From the NCBI RefSeq assembly GCF_003253735.1, contig NZ_QKYW01000006.1, positions 1-64,000 on the forward strand: a DNA stretch of 64,000 bases. Reading direction: 5' to 3'. Positions 56,225-64,000 of the stretch are shown here, piece after piece. Origin of the DNA: Pseudomonas sp. URMO17WK12:I2 (GTDB lineage: Bacteria; Pseudomonadota; Gammaproteobacteria; Pseudomonadales; Pseudomonadaceae). A program made the translations under genes and the position numbers. The notes beneath the pieces are model-generated. The model worked only from the letters and a program-made list of their open reading frames with translations. It made no database searches and was not told where the DNA came from. How positions within the stretch are numbered: position 1 is the stretch's first letter; every line of letters starts with the position of its first letter.

Positions 56225-57090
56225 GCCCGGTGATCGCCCTGCGCGCGCCGCTGGAGCAGGACCTGGCGGCGTTCATCAGCTTGCTGGCCAGGCTGGGTGT
56301 GCCGCACCGGGTGGCCGAGCAGGGCAACGAGCAGGTGCTCTGGGTGCCGGACGAAGAGACCGCTGCCCAGGTCCGCGAGCTCTATGCACGGGCGCCCGCG
56401 GGCGATCCGAATCCGCAGCCACTGCGCCCGCCGGTTGCCAGCACGCGGCCGGGCATCGCCGCCCAGGCCAGGCGCAGCCCGCTGACCTTGATCGTACTGG
56501 CGCTGATCCTGCTGGTCGCGGTGTTGACCTGGGGCGGTGAAGACTACGACGTGGTGCGCTGGCTGAGCTTCGTCGACTTCCATATCGACGGGCAGTACAT
56601 CTATTTCGGCACCTTCGCCCAGGCCCTCGACAGCGGCCAGTGGTGGCGCCTGCTGACGCCCATGCTGCTGCACTTCGGCATCCTCCACTTGACGATGAAC
56701 AGTCTGTGGTACTGGGAGCTGGGGCGGCGTATCGAGGCACGCCAGGGCGCGCTGATGCTTTTGCTGCTCACCCTCTGGTTCGGCCTCGCCGCCAACGTGG
56801 CGCAGTACGTCTACGCCGGGCCAGCGCTGTTCGGTGGCCTGTCCGGTGTGCTCTACGGGCTGCTGGGCCACTGCTGGTTGTTCCAGCTGCTGGCGCCGAA
56901 CGCGGCGTACCGGCTGCCGCGCGGGGTGCTGGTGAGCATGCTGATTTGGCTATTGATCTGCATGACCGGGGTGTTCGAGCTGCTGCAGTTCGGTGCCATC
57001 GCCAACGCTGCCCACGTCGGCGGGCTGGTCGCTGGCTGCCTCAGCGGGTTGATCGGCGGGCTGCTGGCTCGCCAGTTCGCGCGCCGCTGA
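56221..57090 (+). CDS. glpG: Rhomboid-family intramembrane serine protease
   Basis: The 289-residue protein has a GlpG-like cytoplasmic N-terminal domain and about six transmembrane segments. Catalytic and oxyanion residues are visible: Asn in LTMNSLWYW, Ser in GGLSGVLYG and His in NAAHVGGL. Rhomboids cleave substrates within the membrane. ATG 56221 lies at a 4-nt overlap with the phosphoesterase stop. The substrate is unknown. Confidence 0.88.
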   Translation: MSPVIALRAPLEQDLAAFISLLARLGVPHRVAEQGNEQVLWVPDEETAAQVRELYARAPAGDPNPQPLRPPVASTRPGIAAQARRSPLTLIVLALILLVAVLTWGGEDYDVVRWLSFVDFHIDGQYIYFGTFAQALDSGQWWRLLTPMLLHFGILHLTMNSLWYWELGRRIEARQGALMLLLLTLWFGLAANVAQYVYAGPALFGGLSGVLYGLLGHCWLFQLLAPNAAYRLPRGVLVSMLIWLLICMTGVFELLQFGAIANAAHVGGLVAGCLSGLIGGLLARQFARR

Positions 57091-57161
57091 GCGCTGCTGG
57101 CGCCTCGGCTTGGCAGGCGAGATAGGGTAGAATCAGCGCTTTTCCAGCCCTGGAGTCAGCC

Positions 57162-57425
57162 ATGTCCTCCTTCGTCGAATTGATCCGCAACATCACCCCG
57201 GACGTGTATGAGAGCCTCAAGCTGGCCGTGGAGATCGGCAAGTGGCCGGATGGCCGCAAGCTGACCCAGGAGCAGAAAGAGCTGAGCCTGCAGGCGATGA
57301 TCGCCTGGGAAATCGAGAACCTGCCCGAGGATCAGCGCACCGGTTACATGGGCGCGTCCGAATGTGCCTCGAAATCCGAGCCCGTCCCGAACATCCTGTT
57401 CAAGTCCTCGGAAACCCTGCACTGA
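57162..57425 (+). CDS. DUF1315 family protein (YeaC-like)
   Basis: An 87-residue cytoplasmic protein, MSSFVELIRNITPDVYESLK, with IGKWPDGRKLTQEQKELSLQ. It matches the small DUF1315/YeaC family of unknown function. Its stop overlaps the start of the next gene by one base. Confidence 0.85.
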   Translation: MSSFVELIRNITPDVYESLKLAVEIGKWPDGRKLTQEQKELSLQAMIAWEIENLPEDQRTGYMGASECASKSEPVPNILFKSSETLH

Positions 57426-58258
57426 TGTTCGAAGTAGCCCGCGGCGCCCTGAGCAAGATGGCCACCCAGCTCGATGCGCCGGTGCAGTATGCATTTCGCC
57501 TCGGTGACGAGCAGATCGCCGTCAACCCGATGATCGGCAAGACCGTGCGCCTGGAATTTCTCGGCGCGATTCACTGCAGCCATTGCGGCCGCAAGACCAA
57601 GACCAGCTTCAGCCAGGGCTACTGCTATCCGTGCATGCAGAAGCTCGCCCAGTGCGACCTGTGCATCATGAGCCCCGAGCGCTGCCACTATGACGCCGGC
57701 ACCTGCCGTGATCCCGGCTGGGGCGAGCAGTTCTGCATGACCGATCATGTGGTGTACCTGGCCAACTCGTCAGGCATCAAGGTCGGCATCACCCGCGCCA
57801 CGCAGATTCCCACCCGCTGGATCGACCAGGGCGCCACCCAGGCGCTGCCGATCATGCGCGTGGCCACCCGTCAGCAGTCCGGTTTCGTCGAAGACCTGCT
57901 GCGCAGCCAGGTGGCGGACAAGACCAACTGGCGCGCGCTGCTCAAGGGCGATGCTGCGCCGGTCGACCTGCTGCACGTGCGTGAGCAGATCTTCGATGCC
58001 TGCGCCGGCGGCATCACCACCCTGCAGGAGCGCTTCGGCCTGCAGGCCGTGCAGCCGCTCAACGAGCAGAGCGTGGTGGAGATCCGTTACCCGATCGAGG
58101 GCTATCCTGCCAAGATCACCAGTTTCAACCTGGACAAGAATCCTGTCGCCGAAGGCACGCTGCTGGGGATCAAGGGCCAGTACCTGATGTTCGATACCGG
58201 CGTGATCAATATCCGCAAGTACACCGCTTACCAGATCGCCGCCAGCTGCGCCGCCTGA
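57425..58258 (+). CDS. DUF2797 family protein with zinc-finger Cys
   Basis: The 277-residue protein has Cys clusters typical of a zinc site (CSHCGRKTK, CYPCMQKLAQCDLC, RCHYDAGTC), then VYLANSSGIKVGITRATQIP, which resembles a GIY-YIG-like beta strand region. It fits DUF2797 as recalled; function unknown. ATG 57425 overlaps the yeaC-like stop, so these genes are co-expressed. Confidence 0.83.
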   Translation: MFEVARGALSKMATQLDAPVQYAFRLGDEQIAVNPMIGKTVRLEFLGAIHCSHCGRKTKTSFSQGYCYPCMQKLAQCDLCIMSPERCHYDAGTCRDPGWGEQFCMTDHVVYLANSSGIKVGITRATQIPTRWIDQGATQALPIMRVATRQQSGFVEDLLRSQVADKTNWRALLKGDAAPVDLLHVREQIFDACAGGITTLQERFGLQAVQPLNEQSVVEIRYPIEGYPAKITSFNLDKNPVAEGTLLGIKGQYLMFDTGVINIRKYTAYQIAASCAA

Positions 58259-58327
58259 CCGGCAGGCGCGGCTGACGCCATTCACCTGTCTGCCACGCCA
58301 GCTGGCGCGGCATCGAAGAGGTTTCCC

Positions 58328-60991
58328 ATGCGCACCGAACAATCCAAGACCATCTACCTCAAGGACTATCAGGCGCCGGATTACCTGATCGACGAAACCC
58401 ACCTGACCTTCGAGCTGTTCGAGGATCACACCCTGGTCCATGCCCAGCTGGTGATGCGCCGCAACCCGGCGTTGCCCGCCGAGCTGCCGGCGCTGGTGCT
58501 CGATGGCCAGCAGCTCGAACTGTTGCACCTCAAGCTCGACGACCGCGAGCTGGGTGACGGCGAGTATCAGCTGACCGACAGCACGCTCACCGTGCAGCCG
58601 ACCCAGGCCAGCTTCGTCATCGACAGCACGGTGCGCATCCACCCGGAAAGCAACACCGCGCTGGAAGGCTTGTACAAGTCCAGCGGCATGTTCTGCACCC
58701 AGTGCGAGGCCGAGGGCTTTCGCAAGATCACCTATTACCTCGACCGCCCGGACGTGATGAGCAGCTTCACCACCACGCTCAGCGGCGACAAGCAGAAGTA
58801 CCCGATCCTGCTCTCCAACGGCAACCCGGTTGCCAGTGGCGAGGAGGGCGATGGTCGCCACTGGGCGACCTGGGAAGACCCGTTCAAGAAGCCGGCCTAC
58901 CTGTTCGCCCTGGTCGCCGGTGACCTGTGGTGCGTGGAAGACACCTTCACCACCATGAGCGCCCGCAACGTGACCCTGCGCATCTATGTCGAGCCGGAGA
59001 ACATCGACAAGGTGCAGCACGCCATGGACAGCCTGAAGAAGTCCATGAAGTGGGACGAAGAGGTGTATGGCCGCGAGTACGACCTGGACATCTTCATGAT
59101 CGTCGCGGTCAACGACTTCAACATGGGCGCCATGGAAAACAAGGGCCTCAACATCTTCAACTCCAGCGCCGTGCTGGCCCGTGCCGAAACCGCCACCGAT
59201 GCCGCCCACCAGCGCGTCGAGGCGATCGTCGCCCACGAGTACTTCCACAACTGGTCCGGCAACCGGGTGACCTGCCGCGACTGGTTCCAGCTGTCGCTCA
59301 AGGAAGGCTTCACGGTGTTCCGTGACGCGGCCTTCTCGGCGGACATGAACTCGGCGACGGTCAAGCGCATCCAGGACGTCGCCTACCTGCGTACCCACCA
59401 GTTCGCCGAGGATGCAGGCCCCATGGCCCACCCGGTGCGCCCGGACGCCTACATGGAGATCTCCAACTTCTACACCCTGACCATCTACGAGAAGGGTTCC
59501 GAAGTGCTGCGCATGATCCACACCCTGCTGGGCGCCGAGGCGTTCCGCAAGGGCTCGGACCTGTACTTCGAGCGCCACGATGGCCAGGCCGTGACCTGCG
59601 ACGATTTTGTCAAGGCCATGGAGGATGCCAGCGGCATCGACCTGACCCAGTTCAAGCGCTGGTACACCCAGGCCGGCACGCCGCGCCTGGCGGTTGCCGA
59701 ACAGTATGACGTCGCCGCGAAAACCTACACCCTGACCTTCACCCAGAGTTGCCCGGCCACGCCGGGGCAGAGCGAGAGCAGCAAGCTGCCGTTCGTGATT
59801 CCGGTGGAGCTGGGTCTGCTGGACGGGCAGGGCAATGACCTGCCGCTGTGCCTGCAGGGCGAAGCCGCTGCATTGGGCAGCAACCGCGTGCTGTCGGTCA
59901 CCGAGGCGCAGCAGTCGTTCACCTTCGTCGATATCGCCGAGAAGCCGTTGCCCTCGCTGCTGCGCGGTTTCAGTGCGCCGGTGAAGCTGCACTTCGCCTA
60001 CGACCGTGACCAGCTGATGTTCCTGATGCAGCACGACAGCGATGGTTTCAACCGCTGGGAAGCCGGCCAGCAGCTCAGCGTGCAGGTGCTGCAGGAGCTG
60101 ATCGGCCAGTACCAGCGCGGTGAAACGCTGGTGCTCGACGGGCGCCTGGTCAACGCGCTGCGCACCCTGCTGCAGGACGATTCGCTGGATCAGGCGATGG
60201 TGGCCGAAATGCTGTCGCTGCCGGGCGAGGCCTACCTCACCGAAATCAGCGACGTGGCTGACGTCGACGCCATTCATGGCGCCCGCGAGTTCGCCCGCCA
60301 GCAGCTGGCCGACGCCCTGTTCGATCCGCTGTGGCAGCGTTACCAGGCCAACCGCGAGATTTCGCGCAACACGCCTTATGTCGCCGAAGCCGAGCACTTT
60401 GCCCGCCGCGCGCTGCAGAACATCGCGCTGTCCTATCTGATGCTCGGCGACCAGCCGCAGGTGCTGGCCGCAGCCCTCGATCAGTTCGAGACCAGCGACA
60501 ACATGACCGAGCGCCTGACCGCCCTGGCGGTATTGGTCAACTCGCCTTTCGAGGCCGAGCGCAGCAAGGCGCTCGAAGCCTTCGCCGAGCAATTCAAGGA
60601 CAACGCCCTGGTCATGGACCAGTGGTTCAGTGTGCAGGCTGCCAGCACCTTGCCCGGTGGCCTGGCCCGCGTGCAGGCGCTGATGGAGCACCCGGCGTTC
60701 ACCCTGAAGAACCCCAACAAGGTGCGCGCGCTGATTAGCGCATTCGCCGGGCAGAACCTGGTGAATTTCCATGCCATCGACGGCAGCGGCTACCGCTTCC
60801 TGGCTGACCAGGTGATCGTGCTCAATGCGCTGAACCCACAGATCGCCTCGCGCCTGCTGGCGCCGCTGACCCGCTGGCGCAAATACGGCGCCGAGCGCCA
60901 GGCACTGATGAAGGCCGAGCTGGAGCGGATTCTCGCTTCCGGCGAACTGTCGCCCGACGTTTACGAAGTCGTCAGCAAGAGCCTCGCCTGA
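58328..60991 (+). CDS. pepN: Aminopeptidase N
   Basis: PepN is a zinc aminopeptidase (M1) that removes N-terminal residues from peptides in the cytoplasm. The 887-residue product has the substrate-recognition motif GAMEN (about 260-268, MGAMENKGLNIF), the zinc-binding HEYFHNWSGNR (about 302) and the second zinc Glu in LKEGFTVFRD (about 320). Length and motifs match E. coli PepN. It lies 69 bp after the DUF2797 gene. Confidence 0.97.
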   Translation: MRTEQSKTIYLKDYQAPDYLIDETHLTFELFEDHTLVHAQLVMRRNPALPAELPALVLDGQQLELLHLKLDDRELGDGEYQLTDSTLTVQPTQASFVIDSTVRIHPESNTALEGLYKSSGMFCTQCEAEGFRKITYYLDRPDVMSSFTTTLSGDKQKYPILLSNGNPVASGEEGDGRHWATWEDPFKKPAYLFALVAGDLWCVEDTFTTMSARNVTLRIYVEPENIDKVQHAMDSLKKSMKWDEEVYGREYDLDIFMIVAVNDFNMGAMENKGLNIFNSSAVLARAETATDAAHQRVEAIVAHEYFHNWSGNRVTCRDWFQLSLKEGFTVFRDAAFSADMNSATVKRIQDVAYLRTHQFAEDAGPMAHPVRPDAYMEISNFYTLTIYEKGSEVLRMIHTLLGAEAFRKGSDLYFERHDGQAVTCDDFVKAMEDASGIDLTQFKRWYTQAGTPRLAVAEQYDVAAKTYTLTFTQSCPATPGQSESSKLPFVIPVELGLLDGQGNDLPLCLQGEAAALGSNRVLSVTEAQQSFTFVDIAEKPLPSLLRGFSAPVKLHFAYDRDQLMFLMQHDSDGFNRWEAGQQLSVQVLQELIGQYQRGETLVLDGRLVNALRTLLQDDSLDQAMVAEMLSLPGEAYLTEISDVADVDAIHGAREFARQQLADALFDPLWQRYQANREISRNTPYVAEAEHFARRALQNIALSYLMLGDQPQVLAAALDQFETSDNMTERLTALAVLVNSPFEAERSKALEAFAEQFKDNALVMDQWFSVQAASTLPGGLARVQALMEHPAFTLKNPNKVRALISAFAGQNLVNFHAIDGSGYRFLADQVIVLNALNPQIASRLLAPLTRWRKYGAERQALMKAELERILASGELSPDVYEVVSKSLA

Positions 60992-60995
60992 GGCT

Positions 60996-61027
60996 CTGCC
61001 CGGAGCGGCGTCGGCCGCTTCGGGCAG
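60996..61027 (+). terminator. Stem-loop after pepN
   Basis: CTGCCCG-AGCGGC pairs with GCCGCT-CGGGCAG. It lacks a T tract, so termination may be inefficient or Rho-aided. Confidence 0.5.
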
Positions 61028-61094
61028 TAGCTGCTGCATGTCCCTCCGGCGTCCATTCTGGACGCCATCAGCCCCACCGTGGTGCCCCTGGCGT

Positions 61095-61133
61095 TGTTAC
61101 CAGCAGATTGCGTGGTAACAATTTTCTGTTACC
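61095..61133. promoter_or_regulatory. Candidate enhancer site, GGTAACA palindrome
   Basis: GGTAACA (61114-61120) and TGTTACC (61127-61133) are perfect inverses with a 6-base spacer. A third half-site, TGTTACC, lies at 61095-61101. The palindrome is about 245 bp upstream of the sigma-54 promoter, a usual enhancer distance. Confidence 0.5.
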
Positions 61134-61375
61134 TCAGGGAATGAAAAGCTACCCCTGGGCCCAGCGACACACTTAATATCGCGGCCGCTTGCGTGATGCT
61201 GGCATTTAGCCGGTTTTTTTTACCGGTGGTCAGGCGCTTCGACAGCTTGTTGAAAGCTCTTTTGAGCGATTCTGGGTCGATATCGGCCTGCTGCTGATCA
61301 GTGGCCGACCAGTCATAAAAAGACGCTACGGAGCTGCTCTAGAAAAGCGGTTTCAGCTAATACGATCGTTTGAAT

Positions 61376-61391
61376 TGGCACCAAGGTTGCA
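61376..61391 (+). promoter_or_regulatory. Sigma-54 promoter
   Basis: TGGCACCAAGGTTGCA matches TGGCAC-N5-TTGCA exactly, with GG at 61377-61378 and GC at 61389-61390. It lies 115 bp before the DUF1302 gene start. Transcription would need an enhancer-binding activator. Confidence 0.75.
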
Positions 61392-61505
61392 CTGCACAAG
61401 GCAGTGACGCCAGCCAGTCCAAGGTCATCAACGGGTACCTCGCCAGGCTCATCGGAAAATGGGCCGCAACGAACAATGACTGACTGTCTGCGGAGTAGCG
61501 ATTCA

Positions 61506-63470
61506 ATGTGTATCAAGTCCCTTGAGCAGGCCCAGCGGGCAAAGGCCGGTTTTGTCCTGGCCAGCATGCTGCCGTTGCTGGCTGCCGCGCCCGTGCAGGC
61601 GGTGGAGTTCAGCTTTGCCGATAACGAGGTCAGCGGTTCGCTGGACACCACGTTGTCCTACGGGCAGCTGTGGCGTGTGCAGGGGCAAAGCCGGGGCAAC
61701 GACGACGTCAACGTCAATGACGGCAACCGCAACTTCGATACCGGCCTGGCCTCGGAAGTGTTCAAGATCACCTCGGATCTCGAGATGAATTACCAGAACT
61801 ACGGCCTGTTCGTGCGCGGCACGGCGTTCTATGACACGCAGATCATGGACAAGCGCAACGACTTCTACAGCGGCAATCGCAGCGCTCAGCCCAGCCAGAA
61901 CACCCCCAACGATGACAGCTTCACCCGCGACACCCGCCACAAGGCCGGGCGCGATGCGCAGATTCTCGATGCGTACGTTTACGCCAACTGGGATGTCGCC
62001 GAGCGCCCGCTCAGCGTTCGCCTGGGGCGCCAGGTGTTCAACTGGGGCGAGGGTGTGTTCTATCGCGGCGGGGTGAACGCCAGCAACCCGGTGGATGGCG
62101 CACGGTTCCGCCTGCCTGGCGCGGAGATCAAGGAAGTGCTGATTCCCGTCGAGGCCGTCAGCTTCAATATCGGCCTGACCGACAACCTGTCGATGGAAGC
62201 CTTCTACCAGTTCAAATGGGAAGAAAGCGCCATCGACCCGGTGGGCAGCTACTTCGCCGAGACCGATCTGTTCGCCGAGGGGGGCGATACGGCCTACGCC
62301 AGCAATCCGGCGCTGGGCAGCGCCGCCTTCCGCAGCAACTATGCCGGCCTGACGGCCCTTGGCGTTGGTGGGCTGCAGGGCACTGACTACCTCGACAGCA
62401 ACGGTTACTTCAAGGTCGCCTCCATTGGCTCGGATATCAAGGCCAAGGATGACGGTCAGTTCGGCGTTGCCTTTCGTTATATCGCCGAACAGCTGAACGC
62501 CACCGAGTTCGGGTTCTACTTCGTCAACTACCACGCCAAGGAGCCGACGCTCTACGCCGACCTCGATGGTTTCTCGGGCCTGGATATGGACGCCATCACC
62601 AGCGCGGCCAGCGCTGGCAGCATTCCCAGCTACGCCGCAATGCTCAACGCTGCTGGTGCCGGTAGCGCTCAGGCGCAGACGCTCCTGGGCCTGGTCAACG
62701 GGGCAGCCACCGTCGATGCCGCCAACCAGGCCAATGCGCACCGCGAGTATGTGGAAAACATCCGCATGTACGGCTTCAGCTTCAACACCACTCTGGGCGA
62801 TGCCTCGCTGTTCGGTGAGCTGGCCTACCGGCCGAACCTGCCGATCGCCATTGCCGCGACCAATGACCTGCTCGGCGATCTGCTGCGCCAGGGATCGCGA
62901 CTGGTGCAGGGGCAGCAGGGCAACATCGGCGGTCAGCCGCTGCAGCTGGGTGATTCAATCCACAACTACGAGCGTGTCGAGGCCTACAACGCCTCGCTGG
63001 GCAGCATCTACAACTTCGGCCCTTCGCTGGGCTTCGATGCCCTGACCGGGGTGGCCGAACTGGCTTCCGAGCACCTGCGCGGCAGCGACCTGAAATACAC
63101 CGCCTTCGATGGCTCGACCCGCTATTACGCGGGGCGGGGTGATTCTTCCTACACCTTCGGCTATGGCCGCAGCTACCAGGCCAACAAGAATGCCTATGGC
63201 TACACCCTGGTGCTGTCCGGTACCTGGAACGATGTGCTGGCCGGGGTGAACCTGTCGCCCTTCGTCGTCTACAAGGACGATTTCGAGGGCAACTCCTACC
63301 AGACCGGCAATTTCGTCGAGGGCCGCAAGGCCTACACCGTCGGCATGAAGGCGGCGTACATGAACAGCCTGGAAGCCGAACTGCAGTACACCGAGTTTTC
63401 CGGCGGTGGCAACAACAACGCCGTGCGTGACCGCGACAACATCGGCTTCAACGTCAAATACTCCTTCTGA
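61506..63470 (+). CDS. DUF1302 outer-membrane beta-barrel protein
   Basis: The 654-residue precursor has a signal peptide (AGFVLASMLPLLAAAPVQAV) and a beta-rich body with repeated aromatic-girdle strands, ending in SF (GFNVKYSF), as outer-membrane barrels do. It matches DUF1302, commonly encoded next to DUF1329 (recall). Families of this pair are linked to hydrophobic-substrate use and export. It lies 15 bp before the DUF1329 gene and behind the sigma-54 promoter. Confidence 0.85.
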   Translation: MCIKSLEQAQRAKAGFVLASMLPLLAAAPVQAVEFSFADNEVSGSLDTTLSYGQLWRVQGQSRGNDDVNVNDGNRNFDTGLASEVFKITSDLEMNYQNYGLFVRGTAFYDTQIMDKRNDFYSGNRSAQPSQNTPNDDSFTRDTRHKAGRDAQILDAYVYANWDVAERPLSVRLGRQVFNWGEGVFYRGGVNASNPVDGARFRLPGAEIKEVLIPVEAVSFNIGLTDNLSMEAFYQFKWEESAIDPVGSYFAETDLFAEGGDTAYASNPALGSAAFRSNYAGLTALGVGGLQGTDYLDSNGYFKVASIGSDIKAKDDGQFGVAFRYIAEQLNATEFGFYFVNYHAKEPTLYADLDGFSGLDMDAITSAASAGSIPSYAAMLNAAGAGSAQAQTLLGLVNGAATVDAANQANAHREYVENIRMYGFSFNTTLGDASLFGELAYRPNLPIAIAATNDLLGDLLRQGSRLVQGQQGNIGGQPLQLGDSIHNYERVEAYNASLGSIYNFGPSLGFDALTGVAELASEHLRGSDLKYTAFDGSTRYYAGRGDSSYTFGYGRSYQANKNAYGYTLVLSGTWNDVLAGVNLSPFVVYKDDFEGNSYQTGNFVEGRKAYTVGMKAAYMNSLEAELQYTEFSGGGNNNAVRDRDNIGFNVKYSF

Positions 63471-63485
63471 TCACGGGGAAACAGC

Positions 63486-64000
63486 ATGCTGAACATCAAG
63501 GGTGTCGCCGTCGCGCTGGTGCTGCTGGCTGGCAACAGCATGGCGGCCGTCTCGCCGCAGGACGCCGCCAAGCTCGGCAGCAGCCTGACGCCGCTGGGCG
63601 CTGAAAAAGCGGGTAACGCTGCCGGCAGCATTCCCCCGTGGACCGGCGGCATCACCCAGGCGCCGGCCGGGTACAAGGGCTCGGGCACCCACCATATTGA
63701 CCCCTTCGCCGGTGACAAGCCGCTGTTCACCATCACTCGCGCCAACCTGGCCCAGTACCGCGATCAGCTGACGCCGGGGCAGGTGGCGTTGTTCGAGACC
63801 TACCCGGATAGCTTCCAGATGCCGGTCTACCCCAGCCACCGCTCCGGCTCGGCACCGCAGTGGGTGTACGCCAACACCGCGAAGAACGCCGTCAGCGCCA
63901 AGCTGCTCGACGGCGGCAATGGCTTTGCCGATGCTTTCGGCGGTATCCCGTTCCCGATTCCGCAGAATGGCGTCGAAGCCTTGTGGAACCATATCGCCCG
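63486..64000 (+). CDS. DUF1329 family protein, N-terminal part
   Basis: The gene runs off the right edge; about 171 residues are visible. A signal peptide (MLNIKGVAVALVLLAGNSMA) precedes AVSPQDAAKLGSSLTPLGAE and IPPWTGGITQAPAGY, typical of DUF1329 periplasmic or outer-membrane-associated proteins. It is co-transcribed with the DUF1302 gene. The C-terminus is not visible. Confidence 0.85.
   Translation, partial: MLNIKGVAVALVLLAGNSMAAVSPQDAAKLGSSLTPLGAEKAGNAAGSIPPWTGGITQAPAGYKGSGTHHIDPFAGDKPLFTITRANLAQYRDQLTPGQVALFETYPDSFQMPVYPSHRSGSAPQWVYANTAKNAVSAKLLDGGNGFADAFGGIPFPIPQNGVEALWNHIA

Larger units (their letters stand above)
60992..61505. other. 514-bp gap with regulatory sites
   Basis: It holds a stem-loop after pepN (60996-61027), a palindromic enhancer candidate (61095-61133) and a sigma-54 promoter (61376-61391). 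No gene is supported. Confidence 0.65.

Noticed and set aside
57770..61039. 1089-codon minus-strand open frame opposite pepN and the DUF2797 gene
   Set aside because: It is a GC-rich antisense shadow; pepN on the plus strand has every catalytic motif, and the antisense product matches no family.

Overview
The window is a GC-rich Pseudomonas chromosome segment. The evidence is the gene content (min locus beside rluA; fadH, nadK, rhomboid, pepN in the order recalled from P. aeruginosa; an fpvGHJKCDEF-type iron-release operon; a P. stutzeri-type trehalose synthase) and the typical Pseudomonas REP hairpins (GTGGGAGCGGGCCATGCCC). No rRNA, tRNA, CRISPR array or prophage was seen. The only IS evidence is the 3' end of an IS4-like transposase at the left edge.

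Layout. 1-4.3 kb is accessory: IS4 tail, a 32-residue-repeat protein, a lone Bro-N protein, two copies of a 152-bp repeat (one nested inside a larger imperfect inverted repeat), and an AT-richer two-gene unit encoding a TIR-like (CAP12/Pycsar-type) protein and a 95-aa partner. This unit lies directly downstream of nrdAB on the same strand. 4.3-9.4 kb holds nrdAB (class Ia ribonucleotide reductase), with candidate NrdR and DnaA boxes upstream. 9.4-12.5 kb has a lipoprotein acid phosphatase and a TonB siderophore receptor. 12.8-15.6 kb is rluA and minCDE. 15.8-24.7 kb carries GNAT, LysR, MFS and SH3 genes, then a LysR-controlled acid-sugar unit (ACS transporter plus glucarate dehydratase-like enzyme) and an isochorismatase-fold protein. 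25-30.4 kb is a Pho-type pstSCAB cluster without phoU, followed by a degenerate Fic-like protein and a HAD protein. 30.6-40.5 kb holds pgm, a chemoreceptor, an Rrf2/TrxR-like divergent pair, a cytochrome c, treS, a serine acetyltransferase and a 28-codon ORF. 40.6-46.7 kb is the iron-release operon, read leftward with mostly 4-nt overlaps. 46.9-50.2 kb is an AraC-type regulator divergent from fadH with a direct-repeat operator. 50.6-61 kb holds conserved housekeeping genes ending in pepN. 61-64 kb starts a DUF1302/DUF1329 pair behind a sigma-54 promoter.

The most interesting items are the TIR-like pair behind nrdAB, the three 200-230-bp REP-carrying elements whose terminal repeats supply neighbouring stop codons, the Fic-like protein lacking its catalytic His in the pst cluster, the TrxR-like flavoprotein without a visible NADPH motif, the 28-codon ORF with a strong ribosome site, and several well-formed operators. 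All database-style identifications come from recall of families; no search was run.
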